A stretch of DNA of 64,000 nt from Lysobacterales bacterium (GTDB lineage Bacteria; Pseudomonadota; Gammaproteobacteria; Xanthomonadales; SZUA-38), in contig JASJDM010000002.1 of the NCBI GenBank assembly GCA_030065125.1, positions 186,001-250,000 of the forward strand, read 5' to 3'. The translations under genes and the position numbers were made by a program. This document shows positions 12,001 through 21,554 of the stretch, in pieces; positions within the stretch are counted from its first letter, which is position 1; every line of letters begins with the position of its first letter. The notes under the pieces are model-generated. The model made no database searches. It had not been told where the DNA came from and saw only the letters and a list, made by a program, of their open reading frames with translations.

Positions 12001-13221
12001 ATGAGCGTGGAACTGAAGGTTCCGGTACTGCCGGAGTCCGTGGCCGACGCCACCGTGGGAACCTGGCACAAAAAGCCGGGCGACACGGTACGGCGAGACG
12101 AAAACCTGGTGGACCTGGAAACCGACAAGGTGGTGCTGGAAGTGCCCAGTCCCTGCGATGGCACGCTGACCGACATCCGGCAGGAATCCGGCGCCGTAGT
12201 CACCAACGACGAAATCCTCGCCACCATCGAGGAAGGCGCCGTGGCCGAGGAGCCAGCCCAGACACCGGCCGAGACACCGGCCCAAACACCGGCTGAGGCA
12301 CCGGCCGCGGAAGCCGCCGCCGTTGCCGGCGGAATGGACGAACTCAGTCCCGCAGTGCGGCGCCTGGTGGAGGAAAACCAGCTGGATCCGACCCGGATCA
12401 GCGGCACCGGCCGTGATGGGCGGCTGACCAAGGAAGACGTCTTGAACCACATGAAGGGCAAAGCGCCGGCTCCGGCGCCCCGGAAAGCCGCCCCGCCCCA
12501 GCCCGCCGCCACGCCGGGAGAACGCAGCGAAGAACGGGTGCCCATGTCCCGCCTGCGTCAACGCGTGGCCGAGCGCATGGTGGACGCCAACAATTCCGCG
12601 GCCATGCTCACCTCGTTCAACGAGGTCAACCTGCAGGCGGTGATGGACCTGCGCAAGACCTACAAAGAGGCTTTTGCCCAGCGCCACGGCGTGAAACTGG
12701 GATTCATGTCCTTTTTCGTCAAAGCCTGTGCCGATGCCCTGCGCAAGTACCCGGTGGTCAATGCCAGCATCGACGGTGGCGATATCGTTTACCACGGCTT
12801 TCAGGACATCGGCATCGCCGTGTCCACCGAGCGTGGTCTGATGGTGCCGATACTTCGCGACGCCGGCCAGATGAGTTTTGCCGAGGTTGAACAGGCCATC
12901 GCCGGCTACGCCGAGCAGGCCCGGGATGGCTCGATCCGCCTGGAGGATCTGCAGGGCGGCACATTCACCATCACCAACGGCGGCGTGTTCGGTTCCCTGG
13001 TCTCGACGCCTATTCTCAATATGCCCCAGAGTGCCATCCTGGGCATGCATGCCATCAAGGAACGGCCGGTGGCGGAAAACGGCGAGGTGGTAATTCGCCC
13101 CATGATGTATCTCGCGCTCACCTACGACCACCGCCTGATCGACGGCAAAGACGCCGTGCTGTTCCTGGTGGCGGTCAAGGAGGCGCTGGAAGATCCGGCC
13201 CGCATGGTGCTCGGAATCTGA
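12001..13221 (+). CDS. sucB: 2-oxoglutarate dehydrogenase E2, dihydrolipoyl succinyltransferase
   Basis: The E2 core of the 2-oxoglutarate dehydrogenase complex transfers succinyl from lipoyl-lysine to CoA. Domains of the 406-residue protein are a lipoyl domain (1-75, lipoylated lysine in ETDKVVLEV), a Pro/Ala/Glu linker with tandem [10 protein letters not shown] units, an E3-binding domain (about 113-148, starting [12 protein letters not shown]) and the catalytic domain with [12 protein letters not shown] near the C-terminus, carrying the catalytic His and Asp. Length equals that of E. coli SucB (405). It is flanked by E1 and E3, as expected for a complete complex in one operon. Confidence 0.98.
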   Translation: MSVELKVPVLPESVADATVGTWHKKPGDTVRRDENLVDLETDKVVLEVPSPCDGTLTDIRQESGAVVTNDEILATIEEGAVAEEPAQTPAETPAQTPAEAPAAEAAAVAGGMDELSPAVRRLVEENQLDPTRISGTGRDGRLTKEDVLNHMKGKAPAPAPRKAAPPQPAATPGERSEERVPMSRLRQRVAERMVDANNSAAMLTSFNEVNLQAVMDLRKTYKEAFAQRHGVKLGFMSFFVKACADALRKYPVVNASIDGGDIVYHGFQDIGIAVSTERGLMVPILRDAGQMSFAEVEQAIAGYAEQARDGSIRLEDLQGGTFTITNGGVFGSLVSTPILNMPQSAILGMHAIKERPVAENGEVVIRPMMYLALTYDHRLIDGKDAVLFLVAVKEALEDPARMVLGI

Positions 13222-13300
13222 CGCCGACGCCCGGGGCCTGGAATCACCGCCCATTAACGCAGCCGGCGCCGTGAAACACCGCGCCGCGCGCGGGTAAGAC

Positions 13301-13326
13301 GGCAGGGCAGCAGCGCCTGCCCTGCC
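13301..13326 (+). other. Strong hairpin between sucB and lpdA
   Basis: GGCAGGGCAG (13301-13310) pairs perfectly with CTGCCCTGCC (13317-13326) around a CAGCGC loop, 28 bases before the lpdA ATG. No run of T follows, so it does not look like an intrinsic terminator; an mRNA-stability or processing element is more likely. Confidence 0.55.
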
Positions 13327-13354
13327 CGCAAAATACAGAACAAAGGAAAACAGC

Positions 13355-14779
13355 ATGTCCAGCTATGATGTGATTGTGATTGGCGCCGGCCCCGCCGGCT
13401 ATCCTGCCGCGATACGCGCGTCCCAACTGGGTCTGAAGACCGCCATTGTCGACAATTTCCGGGGCAAGAACGGGAAACCCGCCCTTGGAGGCACCTGCCT
13501 CAACGTCGGCTGTATACCGTCCAAGGCACTGCTGGACTCCAGCAAACATTTTGAACACGCCCGCGACCACTACGGCAGTCACGGCATCAGCACCGGCGAC
13601 GTGTCCATTGACGTTCCCACCATGATCCAGCGCAAGGACAAGATCGTCGGGCAGCTGACCGGGGGCGTGGCGCAGCTGTTGAAGGCCAACAAGGTGGATG
13701 CCTACGCCGGCACCGGCAGGCTGCTGAAAGACCGCCAGGTTGAGGTCACACCCATGGATGAAGGCGAGGTTCAGGTGCTGTCGGCCAGGAACGTCATTCT
13801 TGCCAGCGGCTCGATTCCCATCGAGATCCCCAACGTGTCATTTGACGGCAAACACATTATCGATAACGCCGGCGCCCTTGATCTGGAAGAGGTGCCCGAG
13901 ACCCTGGGTGTGATTGGTGCAGGGGTGATCGGCCTGGAACTGGGCAGCGTCTGGCGCCGGCTGGGTTCCGACGTGGTCCTGCTGGAAGCGCTGCCGGATT
14001 TCCTGGCCCTGGCAGACGCCGACATCGCCCGGGCCGCCCACCGCGAGTTCAAGCGGCAGAAACTGGATATCCGTCTGGGCACCCTGGTGAAATCCGCGGA
14101 AGTGAAGGACGGAAAAGTCGAAGTGACCTACGAGCAGGACGGCGAGCAGTCCCAGCTGACCTTCGACCGCCTGCTGGTCGCGGTAGGCCGCTGCGCCAAC
14201 ACCGCCGGCCTGCTGGCCGACGACTGCGGCGTCTCCGTCAACCAGCGTGGGCAGATCGAGGTTGACGAGCATTGCCAGACATCGGTTGCGGGCGTCTGGG
14301 GTATTGGTGACGCGGTGCGCGGACCCATGCTGGCTCACAAGGGTACCGAGGAAGGCGTGGCGGTGGCTGAGCGCATCGCCGGCCGCCCGTCCCATGTCAA
14401 CCTGGAGCTGGTGCCCTGGGTTATCTACAGCGAACCGGAAGTGGCCTGGGTTGGCAAAACCGAGGCTGAAGTCAAATCCGAAGGGGTCGATTACCGTACC
14501 GGCAGCTTTCCCTTTGCCGCCACCGGGCGGGCCCTGGCCATGGGTGAGCCGGCTGGCATGGTGAAGGTCATCGCCGATGCCGAAACCGACCGTCTGCTGG
14601 GTGTGCACATCTGCGGGGCCAACGCATCGGAGATGATTGCCGAGGCTGTGGTCGCCATGGAGTTCCACGGCAGCGCGGAAGACCTGGCCACCATCTGCCA
14701 CGCGCATCCCACCATGTCCGAGGCGGTTCACGAAGCCGCCCTGTCCGTGGACAAACGCGCCATTCACCGGGTCAACTGA
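13355..14779 (+). CDS. lpdA: Dihydrolipoyl dehydrogenase (E3)
   Basis: This FAD flavoprotein reoxidises the dihydrolipoyl groups of E2 with NAD+. The 474-residue protein has the N-terminal FAD fingerprint VIGAGPAGYPAAIRA, the redox disulfide in GGTCLNVGCIPSKALL (about residues 45-60), the NAD-binding GAGVIGLELGSVW, the second FAD motif GVWGIGDAVRGPMLAHKG and the C-terminal HAHPTMSEAVHEA with the active-site His-Glu pair. The ribosome site AAAGGAAAA precedes the ATG. It sits third in sucA-sucB-lpdA, so it serves this complex, though it may be shared with pyruvate dehydrogenase or the glycine cleavage system. The reductase gene starts three bases after the stop. Confidence 0.97.
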   Translation: MSSYDVIVIGAGPAGYPAAIRASQLGLKTAIVDNFRGKNGKPALGGTCLNVGCIPSKALLDSSKHFEHARDHYGSHGISTGDVSIDVPTMIQRKDKIVGQLTGGVAQLLKANKVDAYAGTGRLLKDRQVEVTPMDEGEVQVLSARNVILASGSIPIEIPNVSFDGKHIIDNAGALDLEEVPETLGVIGAGVIGLELGSVWRRLGSDVVLLEALPDFLALADADIARAAHREFKRQKLDIRLGTLVKSAEVKDGKVEVTYEQDGEQSQLTFDRLLVAVGRCANTAGLLADDCGVSVNQRGQIEVDEHCQTSVAGVWGIGDAVRGPMLAHKGTEEGVAVAERIAGRPSHVNLELVPWVIYSEPEVAWVGKTEAEVKSEGVDYRTGSFPFAATGRALAMGEPAGMVKVIADAETDRLLGVHICGANASEMIAEAVVAMEFHGSAEDLATICHAHPTMSEAVHEAALSVDKRAIHRVN

Positions 14780-14781
14780 CC

Positions 14782-15768
14782 ATGGCGTTCCAGGCATTCC
14801 GCGTCCATGGTGGTGATGCCGGCCACAGCGCCGGTATTGATCAAATCGATCTGGACGACCTCAGCGAAGGCGAAATCACCATTCAGGTGGCCTGGTCCAG
14901 CGTCAACTACAAAGACGCCCTGGCCGGCAGTGGCAAAGCGAAGATCATGCGCCGATTTCCCATGGCCGGCGGCATCGACGTGGCCGGTCACGTTACCGCC
15001 TCCCAAGACGACCGGTTCAAGGAAGGGGACCCGGTGCTGGTCACCGGCTGTGGCCTGTCAGAGACCCGGGATGGAGGCTACAGCGAACAGTTGCGCATAC
15101 CCGCGGCCAATACGGTGAAGGTCCCCGAGGGGTTGGATCTGAGGGAAGCCATGGGCCTGGGAACCGCGGGGTTCACCGCTGCCCTCTGCCTGCACCGAAT
15201 GGAGCAGAACGGCCAGCAGCCCGACATGGGGCCGATCCTGGTGACCGGGGCGACGGGAGGTGTCGGCACCCTGGCGCTGCAGATGTTTTCCGGGCTGGGC
15301 TACGAGGCCCACGCCCTGTCCGGCAAGGTCGAGCGTTTCCACGACCTGCAGGAATTTGGCGCCAGCCAGTGTATTTCACGCCGCGACCTTCACTGGGGCC
15401 AACGGCCGCTGGAAAGCTCAAAGTGGGCTGGCGCGGTGGACAGCGTGGGCGGGGAGATGCTGTCCGGCCTGACCCGGGTGATTCACCCCTGGGGCAACAT
15501 CGCCAGCTGCGGCCTGGCTGGCGGCGTCGAACTGCACAGCACCGTCATGCCGTTCATCATCCGCGGGGTCAGCCTGCTGGGCATCGACTCGGTCAACTGC
15601 CCCTACGCGCTGCGCCAGGAACTCTGGCAGCGGCTGGCCAGCGACCTGAAGCCGACCAGGCTGGATCAGCTGATTACCCGCGAGGTCACCATGGATCAGC
15701 TGCCCGAGGTGTTCGAGCTCATGATGGCCGGCGACTCCTTCGGACGAACGGTGGTCAAAGTCGGTTAG
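14782..15768 (+). CDS. YhdH/AcuI family NADPH-dependent quinone oxidoreductase / acrylyl-CoA reductase
   Basis: A 328-residue zinc-free medium-chain dehydrogenase/reductase. WSSVNYKDALAGSGKAKI and FPMAGGIDVAGHV are the N-terminal catalytic-domain blocks of the YhdH/YhfP group. ILVTGATGGVGTLALQMFSGLGY is the NADPH-binding fold, and MPFIIRGVSLLGIDSVNCP is a further family block. Some members (AcuI) reduce acryloyl-CoA to propionyl-CoA; others are annotated as quinone reductases. Which one applies cannot be told here. The gene lies three bases after lpdA, so it is expressed with the 2-oxoglutarate dehydrogenase operon, an association whose meaning is unclear. Confidence 0.85.
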   Translation: MAFQAFRVHGGDAGHSAGIDQIDLDDLSEGEITIQVAWSSVNYKDALAGSGKAKIMRRFPMAGGIDVAGHVTASQDDRFKEGDPVLVTGCGLSETRDGGYSEQLRIPAANTVKVPEGLDLREAMGLGTAGFTAALCLHRMEQNGQQPDMGPILVTGATGGVGTLALQMFSGLGYEAHALSGKVERFHDLQEFGASQCISRRDLHWGQRPLESSKWAGAVDSVGGEMLSGLTRVIHPWGNIASCGLAGGVELHSTVMPFIIRGVSLLGIDSVNCPYALRQELWQRLASDLKPTRLDQLITREVTMDQLPEVFELMMAGDSFGRTVVKVG

Positions 15769-15861
15769 CCGGTAGGCTGGCCAACCCTGACGGCGCTTTG
15801 CTGAGACGCCGGTTCCCTTTATTGCCCCAAACTGTTGTAAACTCGCAGGTTATGGGCGCGA

Positions 15862-15889
15862 TTGGGGTACAGTAGCGCGCGATTATATA
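15862..15889 (+). promoter_or_regulatory. Putative sigma70 promoter of the receiver gene
   Basis: TTGGGG (15862-15867) and TATATA (15884-15889) are spaced 16 bases apart in an AT-rich patch that ends 41 bases before the receiver gene start. This is the clearest promoter-like pair in the 15769-15930 gap. Confidence 0.4.
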
Positions 15890-15930
15890 AATAAAAACGA
15901 TAATAAATTTTGCGTGGGAAGCACTTAAAA

Positions 15931-16299
15931 ATGGCCAAAATCCTGATCGTTGACGATTCACCGTCGCAGCTTTACAGCCTGCAGAAACTGGTTGAAAAGG
16001 TGGGACACGACCCGATTACCGCCGAGGACGGCGAGGAGGGTATCCAGGTTGCCCGGGATGAAGCTCCGGACCTGATCCTGATGGACGTCGTCATGCCCAA
16101 CCTCAACGGCTTCCAGGCCACCCGTACCCTGAGTCGCGACGACGCCACCGCCCACATCCCCATCATCCTGGTTACTACCAAGGACCAGGAGACCGACCGG
16201 GTCTGGGGCCTTCGCCAGGGCGCCAAGGGTTATATCACCAAGCCGGTAACCGAAAAAATCCTGATGGATACCGTCACGGAGTTTTTACCCCAGGGCTGA
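15931..16299 (+). CDS. Single-domain response regulator, PilH-like
   Basis: A 122-residue receiver domain with no output domain. The ATG 15931 gives MAKILIVDDSPSQLYSLQKLVEK; an upstream TTG (15910) is less likely. The phosphoacceptor is the Asp in DLILMDVVMPNLNGFQATR (about residue 52), with acidic residues in VDDS, Thr in LVTTKDQ and Lys in YITKPV. The PNLNGFQATR and GYITKPV blocks resemble PilH, the twitching-motility receiver. No pilG, pilI, pilJ or chpA is nearby, so an orphan chemosensory or CheY-like role is also possible. It has its own likely promoter. Confidence 0.85.
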   Translation: MAKILIVDDSPSQLYSLQKLVEKVGHDPITAEDGEEGIQVARDEAPDLILMDVVMPNLNGFQATRTLSRDDATAHIPIILVTTKDQETDRVWGLRQGAKGYITKPVTEKILMDTVTEFLPQG

Positions 16300-16343
16300 T
16301 TTACTCCCGGCCTCATTCCATTCCCTGAAACCCGGAGGTTTTC

Positions 16344-16823
16344 ATGACCGTTCAAGTCGGTGATCGTATACCCGAAGCCACCCTGACCACCATGGACGAC
16401 GGCGTCCAGGCGCTCAGTACCCAGGACATTTTTGGCGGCAGGAAAGTGGTCCTGTTTGCCGTTCCCGGCGCGTTTACCCCAACCTGTTCGGCTCAGCACC
16501 TGCCGGGTTTTGTCCAGCACGCCGGGGATTTCAAGGCAAAAGGTGTTGACACCGTTGCCTGCATGTCCGTCAACGACGTGTTCGTCATGGGTGCCTGGGG
16601 AGACAGCCAGGGCACCGGGGACAGCGTCCTGATGCTGGCCGACGGCAATGGCGATTTCACCCGGGCGCTGGGCCTGGAAATGGACGCCACGGGTTTCGGT
16701 ATGGGTGAGCGGTCACAGCGTTTTGCCCTGGTGGCAGATGACGGCGTGATTACAGGCCTGCACGTGGAAGCCGCTGGTGAGTTCCGGGTCAGCAGCGCCG
16801 AATCGGTGCTGGCGACCCTGTAA
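16344..16823 (+). CDS. Peroxiredoxin, Prx5-like
   Basis: A 159-residue thiol peroxidase. VVLFAVPGAFTPTCSAQHLPGF holds the peroxidatic cysteine in PGAFTPTCS, the form typical of the Prx5 (AhpE/PRDX5-like, redoxin) group. ACMSVNDVFVMGAW and the later ERSQRFALV with its conserved arginine complete the fold. Such enzymes reduce hydrogen peroxide and alkyl hydroperoxides with glutathione/glutaredoxin or thioredoxin; some bacterial versions are fused to glutaredoxin, but this one is not. A good ribosome site (CCGGAGG) precedes the ATG. It converges with gyrA. Confidence 0.9.
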   Translation: MTVQVGDRIPEATLTTMDDGVQALSTQDIFGGRKVVLFAVPGAFTPTCSAQHLPGFVQHAGDFKAKGVDTVACMSVNDVFVMGAWGDSQGTGDSVLMLADGNGDFTRALGLEMDATGFGMGERSQRFALVADDGVITGLHVEAAGEFRVSSAESVLATL

Positions 16824-16833
16824 TTGTATTCGG

Positions 16834-16855
16834 GGGGTGGCCTGATGGCCGCCCC
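16834..16855. terminator. Possible hairpin terminator between convergent genes
   Basis: GGGGTGGCC (16834-16842) can pair with GGCCGCCCC (16847-16855) around a TGAT loop, with one T-G pair. It fills the gap between the peroxiredoxin stop and the gyrA stop. No long T run follows on either strand. Confidence 0.35.
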
Positions 16856-19450
16856 TCAACTCTCTCCGCCGGACTCCTCGGCGACTTCCTGATCTTCCCC
16901 GTTTTCGTCGTCCCCGTTTTCGTCGTCCATGGATTCGATGGGCGCGATGCCAACCAGCATCTCCCCGTCATCCAGCCGGATCAGGGTCACACCCTGGGTG
17001 TTGCGGCCCTGGGTGGACACCTCACCGACCCGGGTTCGGACCAGAGTGCCGCCGTTGCTGATCAGCATGATTTCATGGTCTTCGGTCACCTGGACGGCCC
17101 CCACGCAGCTGCCGTTGCGTTCCGAGGTCTGAATGGAAATCACACCCTGGCCGCCGCGACGGTGCCGGGGGAACTCCTCCAGGTCGGTGCGCTTGCCAAA
17201 GCCGCGTTCGGTGGCCGTGAGCACCTGGCCTTCATCGGCGACTATCATGGAAACCAGTGTCGAGCCCCCCGGCAGGCGGATGCCGATCACGCCGCGGGCG
17301 CCGCGCCCCATGGAGCGCACGTCGGATTCGTCGAATCGAATGCACTTGCCGCCACTGGAGAACAGCAGGATATCCCGGGAGCCATCGGTGACCGCCACGC
17401 CGACCAGTTCGTCGTCTTCCGGCAGGTCGATGGCAATGATGCCGTTGGCCCGGGGTCGTGAATAGGCCGCCAGGGGCGTTTTCTTGACGTAGCCGGACCG
17501 GGCCGCGAAGAACACAAAGGTGTCCTCGGGAAACTCCCGTACCGGTAGTACCGCGTTGACCCGTTCGCCTTCTTCCAGGGGCAGCAGGTTGACAATGGGC
17601 TTGCCCCGCGCCGCCCGGCTGGCCTGGGGTAACTCATAGACCTTGATCCAGTAGACCTTACCCCGGCTGCTGAAGCACAGCAGGGTGTCATGGGTATTGG
17701 CGACCCACAGCTGGTCGACGAAGTCCTCTTCCTTCATGCTGGTGGCCGAACGGCCCCGCCCCCCGCGCCGTTGGGCCCGGTAGGCATCCAGCGGCTGGGA
17801 TTTGGCATAGCCCGAATGGGACAGAGTCACCACCACATCCTCTTCGCTGATGAGGTCCTCCAGGCTGAGGCCGGCGTGGGATTGGTTGATCTGGGTGCGG
17901 CGCTCGTCGCCAAACTCTTCCCGCAGATCTTCCAGCTCTTCCCGGATCACCTCCATCAGCCGGTTGGGGTCTGACAGGATGGCCAGCAGTTCCGCGATGT
18001 TGTCGAGGATCTCTTCGTATTCCTTGACCAGCTTGTCCTGCTCCAGCCCGGTCAGGCGATTCAGCCTCAGCTCGAGAATGGCCTGGGCCTGCCCCTCGGA
18101 CAGTTGGTATCCGCCGTCGGTCAGTCCGACATTTTCAGGCAGTTCGTCCGGCCGGGATGCCTCGGCACCGGTGCGCTCCAGCAGGCTGCTGACGACGCCC
18201 GGCTCCCACAGCCTGGCGGTCAGTGCTTCCCGGGCATCCTTCGGCGAGGGCGATCGTTTGATCAACTCAATGACCTCGTCGATATTGGCCAATGCCACGG
18301 TGAGGCCTTCCAGGACGTGGGCGCGGTCCCGCGCCTTACGCAGGTCATACAGCGTGCGACGGGTGACGACTTCGCGCCGGTGGGCAACGAAGGCCTCCAG
18401 CACCTCTTTCAGGTTCAACAGCCGCGGCTGCCCGTCCACCAGGGCCACCATGTTGATGCCGAACACGTTCTGCATCTGGGTATGCTGAAACAGGTTGTTC
18501 AGCACCACCTCGGCCACTTCGCCCCGGCGCAGCTCAATCACCATGCGCATGCCGTCCTTGTCCGACTCATCGCGCAGCTCGGTGATGCCCTCCAGCTTCT
18601 TTTCCTTGACCAGCTCGGCGATCTTTTCCATCAGCCGGGCCTTGTTCACCTGGTAAGGCAGCTCGGTCACGATAATGGATTGTTTGCCGTTGGATTCGTC
18701 GGTTTCGATCTGGTGGCGGGCGCGCACGTAGATACGGCCCCGTCCGGTGCGATAGGCATCCCGGATACCCGCGGCACCGTTGATGATGCCGGCGGTGGGG
18801 AAATCCGGACCCGGCAGCATTTCCATCAGCGCCTCAACGTCCAGCTCCGGGTCATTCATCAGGGCAATGACCGCGTCGATCACTTCCCTCAGGTTGTGGG
18901 GCGGGATGTTGGTGGCCATGCCCACGGCAATTCCGGCGGAACCGTTGACCAGCAGATTGGGCACCCGGGTGGGCAGCACCACCGGCTCGGACTCGGACTC
19001 GTCGTAGTTGGGCACGAAATCGACGGTTTCACGATCCAGGTCCCGCAGAATCTCGTGGGCCAGCTTGGACATGCGCACTTCGGTGTAACGCATGGCCGCC
19101 GGGGCATCACCGTCTACCGATCCGAAGTTGCCCTGGCCGTCCACCAGCAGGTAGCGCATGGCAAACGGCTGGGCCATGCGGACGATGGTGTCGTAGACCG
19201 CGGTATCCCCGTGGGGGTGATACTTACCGATGACGTCACCCACCACCCTGGCGGATTTCTTGTAGGGTTTGTTCCAGTCGTTGCCCAGCTCCGACATGGC
19301 GTACAGCACCCGCCGGTGCACCGGCTTGAGGCCGTCGCGAACGTCGGGCAGCGCCCGACCCACGATCACGCTCATGGCATAGTCCAGGTAGGACTGCTTC
19401 ATCTCGTCTTCGAGATTGACCGGTAGGATTTCTTTTGCCAGTTCAGCCAC
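16856..19450 (-). CDS. gyrA: DNA gyrase subunit A
   Basis: GyrA is the DNA-cleaving subunit of gyrase, which introduces negative supercoils. The 864-residue product starts at GTG 19450. The catalytic tyrosine is Tyr122 in [12 protein letters not shown], on E. coli numbering. The quinolone-resistance region reads [16 protein letters not shown], with Thr at position 83 (Ser in E. coli, Thr in wild-type Pseudomonas) and Asp at 87. The C-terminal beta-pinwheel has a GyrA-box QRRGGRGRS near residue 560. The protein ends in an acidic tail rich in Asp/Glu. mtnA lies upstream on the same strand with a 250-base gap, which must hold the gyrA promoter. Confidence 0.98.
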   Translation of the reverse strand: MAELAKEILPVNLEDEMKQSYLDYAMSVIVGRALPDVRDGLKPVHRRVLYAMSELGNDWNKPYKKSARVVGDVIGKYHPHGDTAVYDTIVRMAQPFAMRYLLVDGQGNFGSVDGDAPAAMRYTEVRMSKLAHEILRDLDRETVDFVPNYDESESEPVVLPTRVPNLLVNGSAGIAVGMATNIPPHNLREVIDAVIALMNDPELDVEALMEMLPGPDFPTAGIINGAAGIRDAYRTGRGRIYVRARHQIETDESNGKQSIIVTELPYQVNKARLMEKIAELVKEKKLEGITELRDESDKDGMRMVIELRRGEVAEVVLNNLFQHTQMQNVFGINMVALVDGQPRLLNLKEVLEAFVAHRREVVTRRTLYDLRKARDRAHVLEGLTVALANIDEVIELIKRSPSPKDAREALTARLWEPGVVSSLLERTGAEASRPDELPENVGLTDGGYQLSEGQAQAILELRLNRLTGLEQDKLVKEYEEILDNIAELLAILSDPNRLMEVIREELEDLREEFGDERRTQINQSHAGLSLEDLISEEDVVVTLSHSGYAKSQPLDAYRAQRRGGRGRSATSMKEEDFVDQLWVANTHDTLLCFSSRGKVYWIKVYELPQASRAARGKPIVNLLPLEEGERVNAVLPVREFPEDTFVFFAARSGYVKKTPLAAYSRPRANGIIAIDLPEDDELVGVAVTDGSRDILLFSSGGKCIRFDESDVRSMGRGARGVIGIRLPGGSTLVSMIVADEGQVLTATERGFGKRTDLEEFPRHRRGGQGVISIQTSERNGSCVGAVQVTEDHEIMLISNGGTLVRTRVGEVSTQGRNTQGVTLIRLDDGEMLVGIAPIESMDDENGDDENGEDQEVAEESGGES

Positions 19451-19700
19451 GTGAGTTCACTCCAGGCGGACTGCCAGAAATGTCACAGCAGCCCGTGAAG
19501 GACCGGGTCCTTCGCCTTTGAATTTTAGAGTTGCAGGCAAGCGTCTTTTTTGTGTTTTTTTGCACTGCGCCCGTGAGAAGGTCGTAAAGGCAAGATTTTA
19601 CCAGAATCGACCCCCTAAAGACATTCTGACAAAAGCCTGTCAGCGACTCCCAACGGGTCTACAGGGCGAAAAGCCCAAAATCAGGGTTGGAAATCAGGCG

Positions 19701-20801
19701 TCAACCGCCAGATGCGGTATTCCGGCCCGCCAGGGCCGACAGGGACTCCCTGAAAGGTGCCCGGGCGATGCCCGTTTCGCACACAATCACATCCACCAGT
19801 TCCGCCGGTGTGACGTCGAAAACCGGATTCCACGCACCTGCTCCCGCCGCGGCCACCGGCTGCCCCCCGGCGGTCAGGATTTCGTCCGGGGAGCGCTGCT
19901 CGATGGGGATGTCCTCGCCGCTGTCAGCGCTGAAATCGATGGTGGACAGGGGTGCCACCACCATCACCCGGGCGCCGTGGTGTCGCGCATGCAGCGCGGC
20001 TGAGTAAGTGCCAATCTTGTTGGCCACGTCGCCATTGGCGGCAATTCGGTCCGCCCCGGTGATCAGCCATTCGGCCAGGCCCTCGCGAAACAGGGGGGCC
20101 ACCGCACCCTCGGTAACCAGTGAAACCGGTATCTGTTCCCGGCACAACTCCCAGGCGGTCAGGCGTGAACCCTGCAGCCAGGGACGCGTTTCTCCGGCGT
20201 AAACCTGGCGCACCCGTCCCTGGCCGAAGGCCGAACGAATCACCCCCAGCGCTGTACCATAGCCGCCAGTTGCCAGGGCGCCGGCATTACAGTGAGTCAT
20301 CACGGCGCTGCCCGGTTCAATCAGGCTGGCGCCCAGCTCGCCCATGGCGTGGTTGGCGGCGATGTCGTGCTGGTGAATCTCCATTGCCGCCTGCAGCAGA
20401 TCACCCGCCAGCCGGCCCATGCTGGACGGATCACAGGAGTGAATCAGCTGGTCCATACGGGCCAGGGCCCATTCGAGATTGACCGCCGTTGGCCTGGCGG
20501 CCCGCAGCACCTCCATGTCCTGCTCGATCTGTACCAGTGGCTGTGGATGTTCGGAATGGCGCAATGCAGACAGCACCACGGCGTAGGCCGCAGTGATACC
20601 GATAGCCGGCGCTCCCCGCACCACCAGGTCGGTAATGGCGGCGGCCACCTCCCGCGGATCGGTAAACTCCAGGTAGGTTTCCTCCTCGGGCAGGCGCCGC
20701 TGGTCCAGCAGGCGCAGGCACCCGCGGGAATCCCAGATGATGGGCTGGATGCTGTCAACGGTGTGGGTAGACAAGTGGCCGCTCTCCCGGCTGCTGGGCA
20801 T
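19701..20801 (-). CDS. mtnA: S-methyl-5-thioribose-1-phosphate isomerase
   Basis: MtnA converts methylthioribose-1-phosphate to methylthioribulose-1-phosphate in methionine salvage. The 366-residue protein belongs to the eIF2B-like family. VRGAPAIGITAAYAVVL is the family's N-terminal motif, THCNAGALATGGYGTALG contains the catalytic cysteine, and TGADRIAANGDVANKIGTYS contains the catalytic aspartate. The C-terminal PAELVDVIVCETG is also conserved. No other salvage genes (mtnB, mtnC, mtnD, mtnP) are in the window. mtnA directly upstream of gyrA is an order also found in Pseudomonas. It is divergent from the cyclophilin gene. Confidence 0.95.
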   Translation of the reverse strand: MPSSRESGHLSTHTVDSIQPIIWDSRGCLRLLDQRRLPEEETYLEFTDPREVAAAITDLVVRGAPAIGITAAYAVVLSALRHSEHPQPLVQIEQDMEVLRAARPTAVNLEWALARMDQLIHSCDPSSMGRLAGDLLQAAMEIHQHDIAANHAMGELGASLIEPGSAVMTHCNAGALATGGYGTALGVIRSAFGQGRVRQVYAGETRPWLQGSRLTAWELCREQIPVSLVTEGAVAPLFREGLAEWLITGADRIAANGDVANKIGTYSAALHARHHGARVMVVAPLSTIDFSADSGEDIPIEQRSPDEILTAGGQPVAAAGAGAWNPVFDVTPAELVDVIVCETGIARAPFRESLSALAGRNTASGG

Positions 20802-20867
20802 CTGGTCTTATTCCAGGCAAAGCATTATCCTTCGCGCTCTGATTAGCGGCAAACCCGGACGGAAACC

Positions 20868-21539
20868 ATGAAAAAATGCCTTCTCATCCTGCTGATGGCG
20901 CTGCACGGAATCACACTGGCCCAGGAAGAAACGGACAAGCGATTTGTCAGTTTTGAAACCAACATGGGGAACATTGTGCTGGAACTGTATCCGGACAAGG
21001 CCCCCAAGACGGTCAACAACTTCGTACGCTACGTGGTGGAAGGTTTTTATGACGGCACCGTGTTTCACCGGGTCATCGCCAATTTCATGATCCAGGGCGG
21101 CGGCTATGGTCCTGAGCTGCTGCGCAAACCCACCCACGAGCCCATCGAAAACGAGGCCGACAATATGCTGCCCAACGCGCGCGGCACCCTGGCCATGGCC
21201 CGCACCATGAATCCCCACTCCGCCACCGCCCAGTTCTTCATCAACGTGGTGGACAACGTCGCATTGAATCACACGGGTAAAACCCACTCCAACGCGTGGG
21301 GCTACGCCGTATTCGGCCAGGTCATTCAGGGCATGGAGGTGGTGGACGCCATTCGCATGGTGGAAACCGGCCCTTCCGGCCCGTTTCGCTCCGACGTCCC
21401 CCGGGAGCCGGTGATCATCGTCAAGGCCAGCCTGCTGGACGCGCCGCCCGTACCGCCCACGGAACCCAGCGAATCGGGCGATACTGGCGATACTGGCGAA
21501 GCGAGCCCGGAAGCGGAACAGGAAGCTGTCGACGGCTGA
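20868..21539 (+). CDS. Periplasmic peptidyl-prolyl cis-trans isomerase (cyclophilin)
   Basis: Cyclophilins catalyse proline isomerisation during protein folding. Residues 1-19 (MKKCLLILLMALHGITLAQ) form a cleavable signal peptide, placing it in the periplasm. The domain is typical: NMGNIVLELYPDKAPKTVNNF, FHRVIANFMIQGGGY with the catalytic Arg, NSATAQFFIN-like MNPHSATAQFFIN, and a YAVFGQVIQGMEVVD end. The substrate-binding tryptophan position is not obvious, as in PpiA-type proteins. A C-terminal tail of about 35 residues is rich in Pro, Glu, Gly and Thr and includes a GDTGDTGE repeat. lpxH starts 15 bases later, so the two are probably co-transcribed. Confidence 0.93.
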   Translation: MKKCLLILLMALHGITLAQEETDKRFVSFETNMGNIVLELYPDKAPKTVNNFVRYVVEGFYDGTVFHRVIANFMIQGGGYGPELLRKPTHEPIENEADNMLPNARGTLAMARTMNPHSATAQFFINVVDNVALNHTGKTHSNAWGYAVFGQVIQGMEVVDAIRMVETGPSGPFRSDVPREPVIIVKASLLDAPPVPPTEPSESGDTGDTGEASPEAEQEAVDG

Positions 21540-21554
21540 TCACACCGCCTGCCC

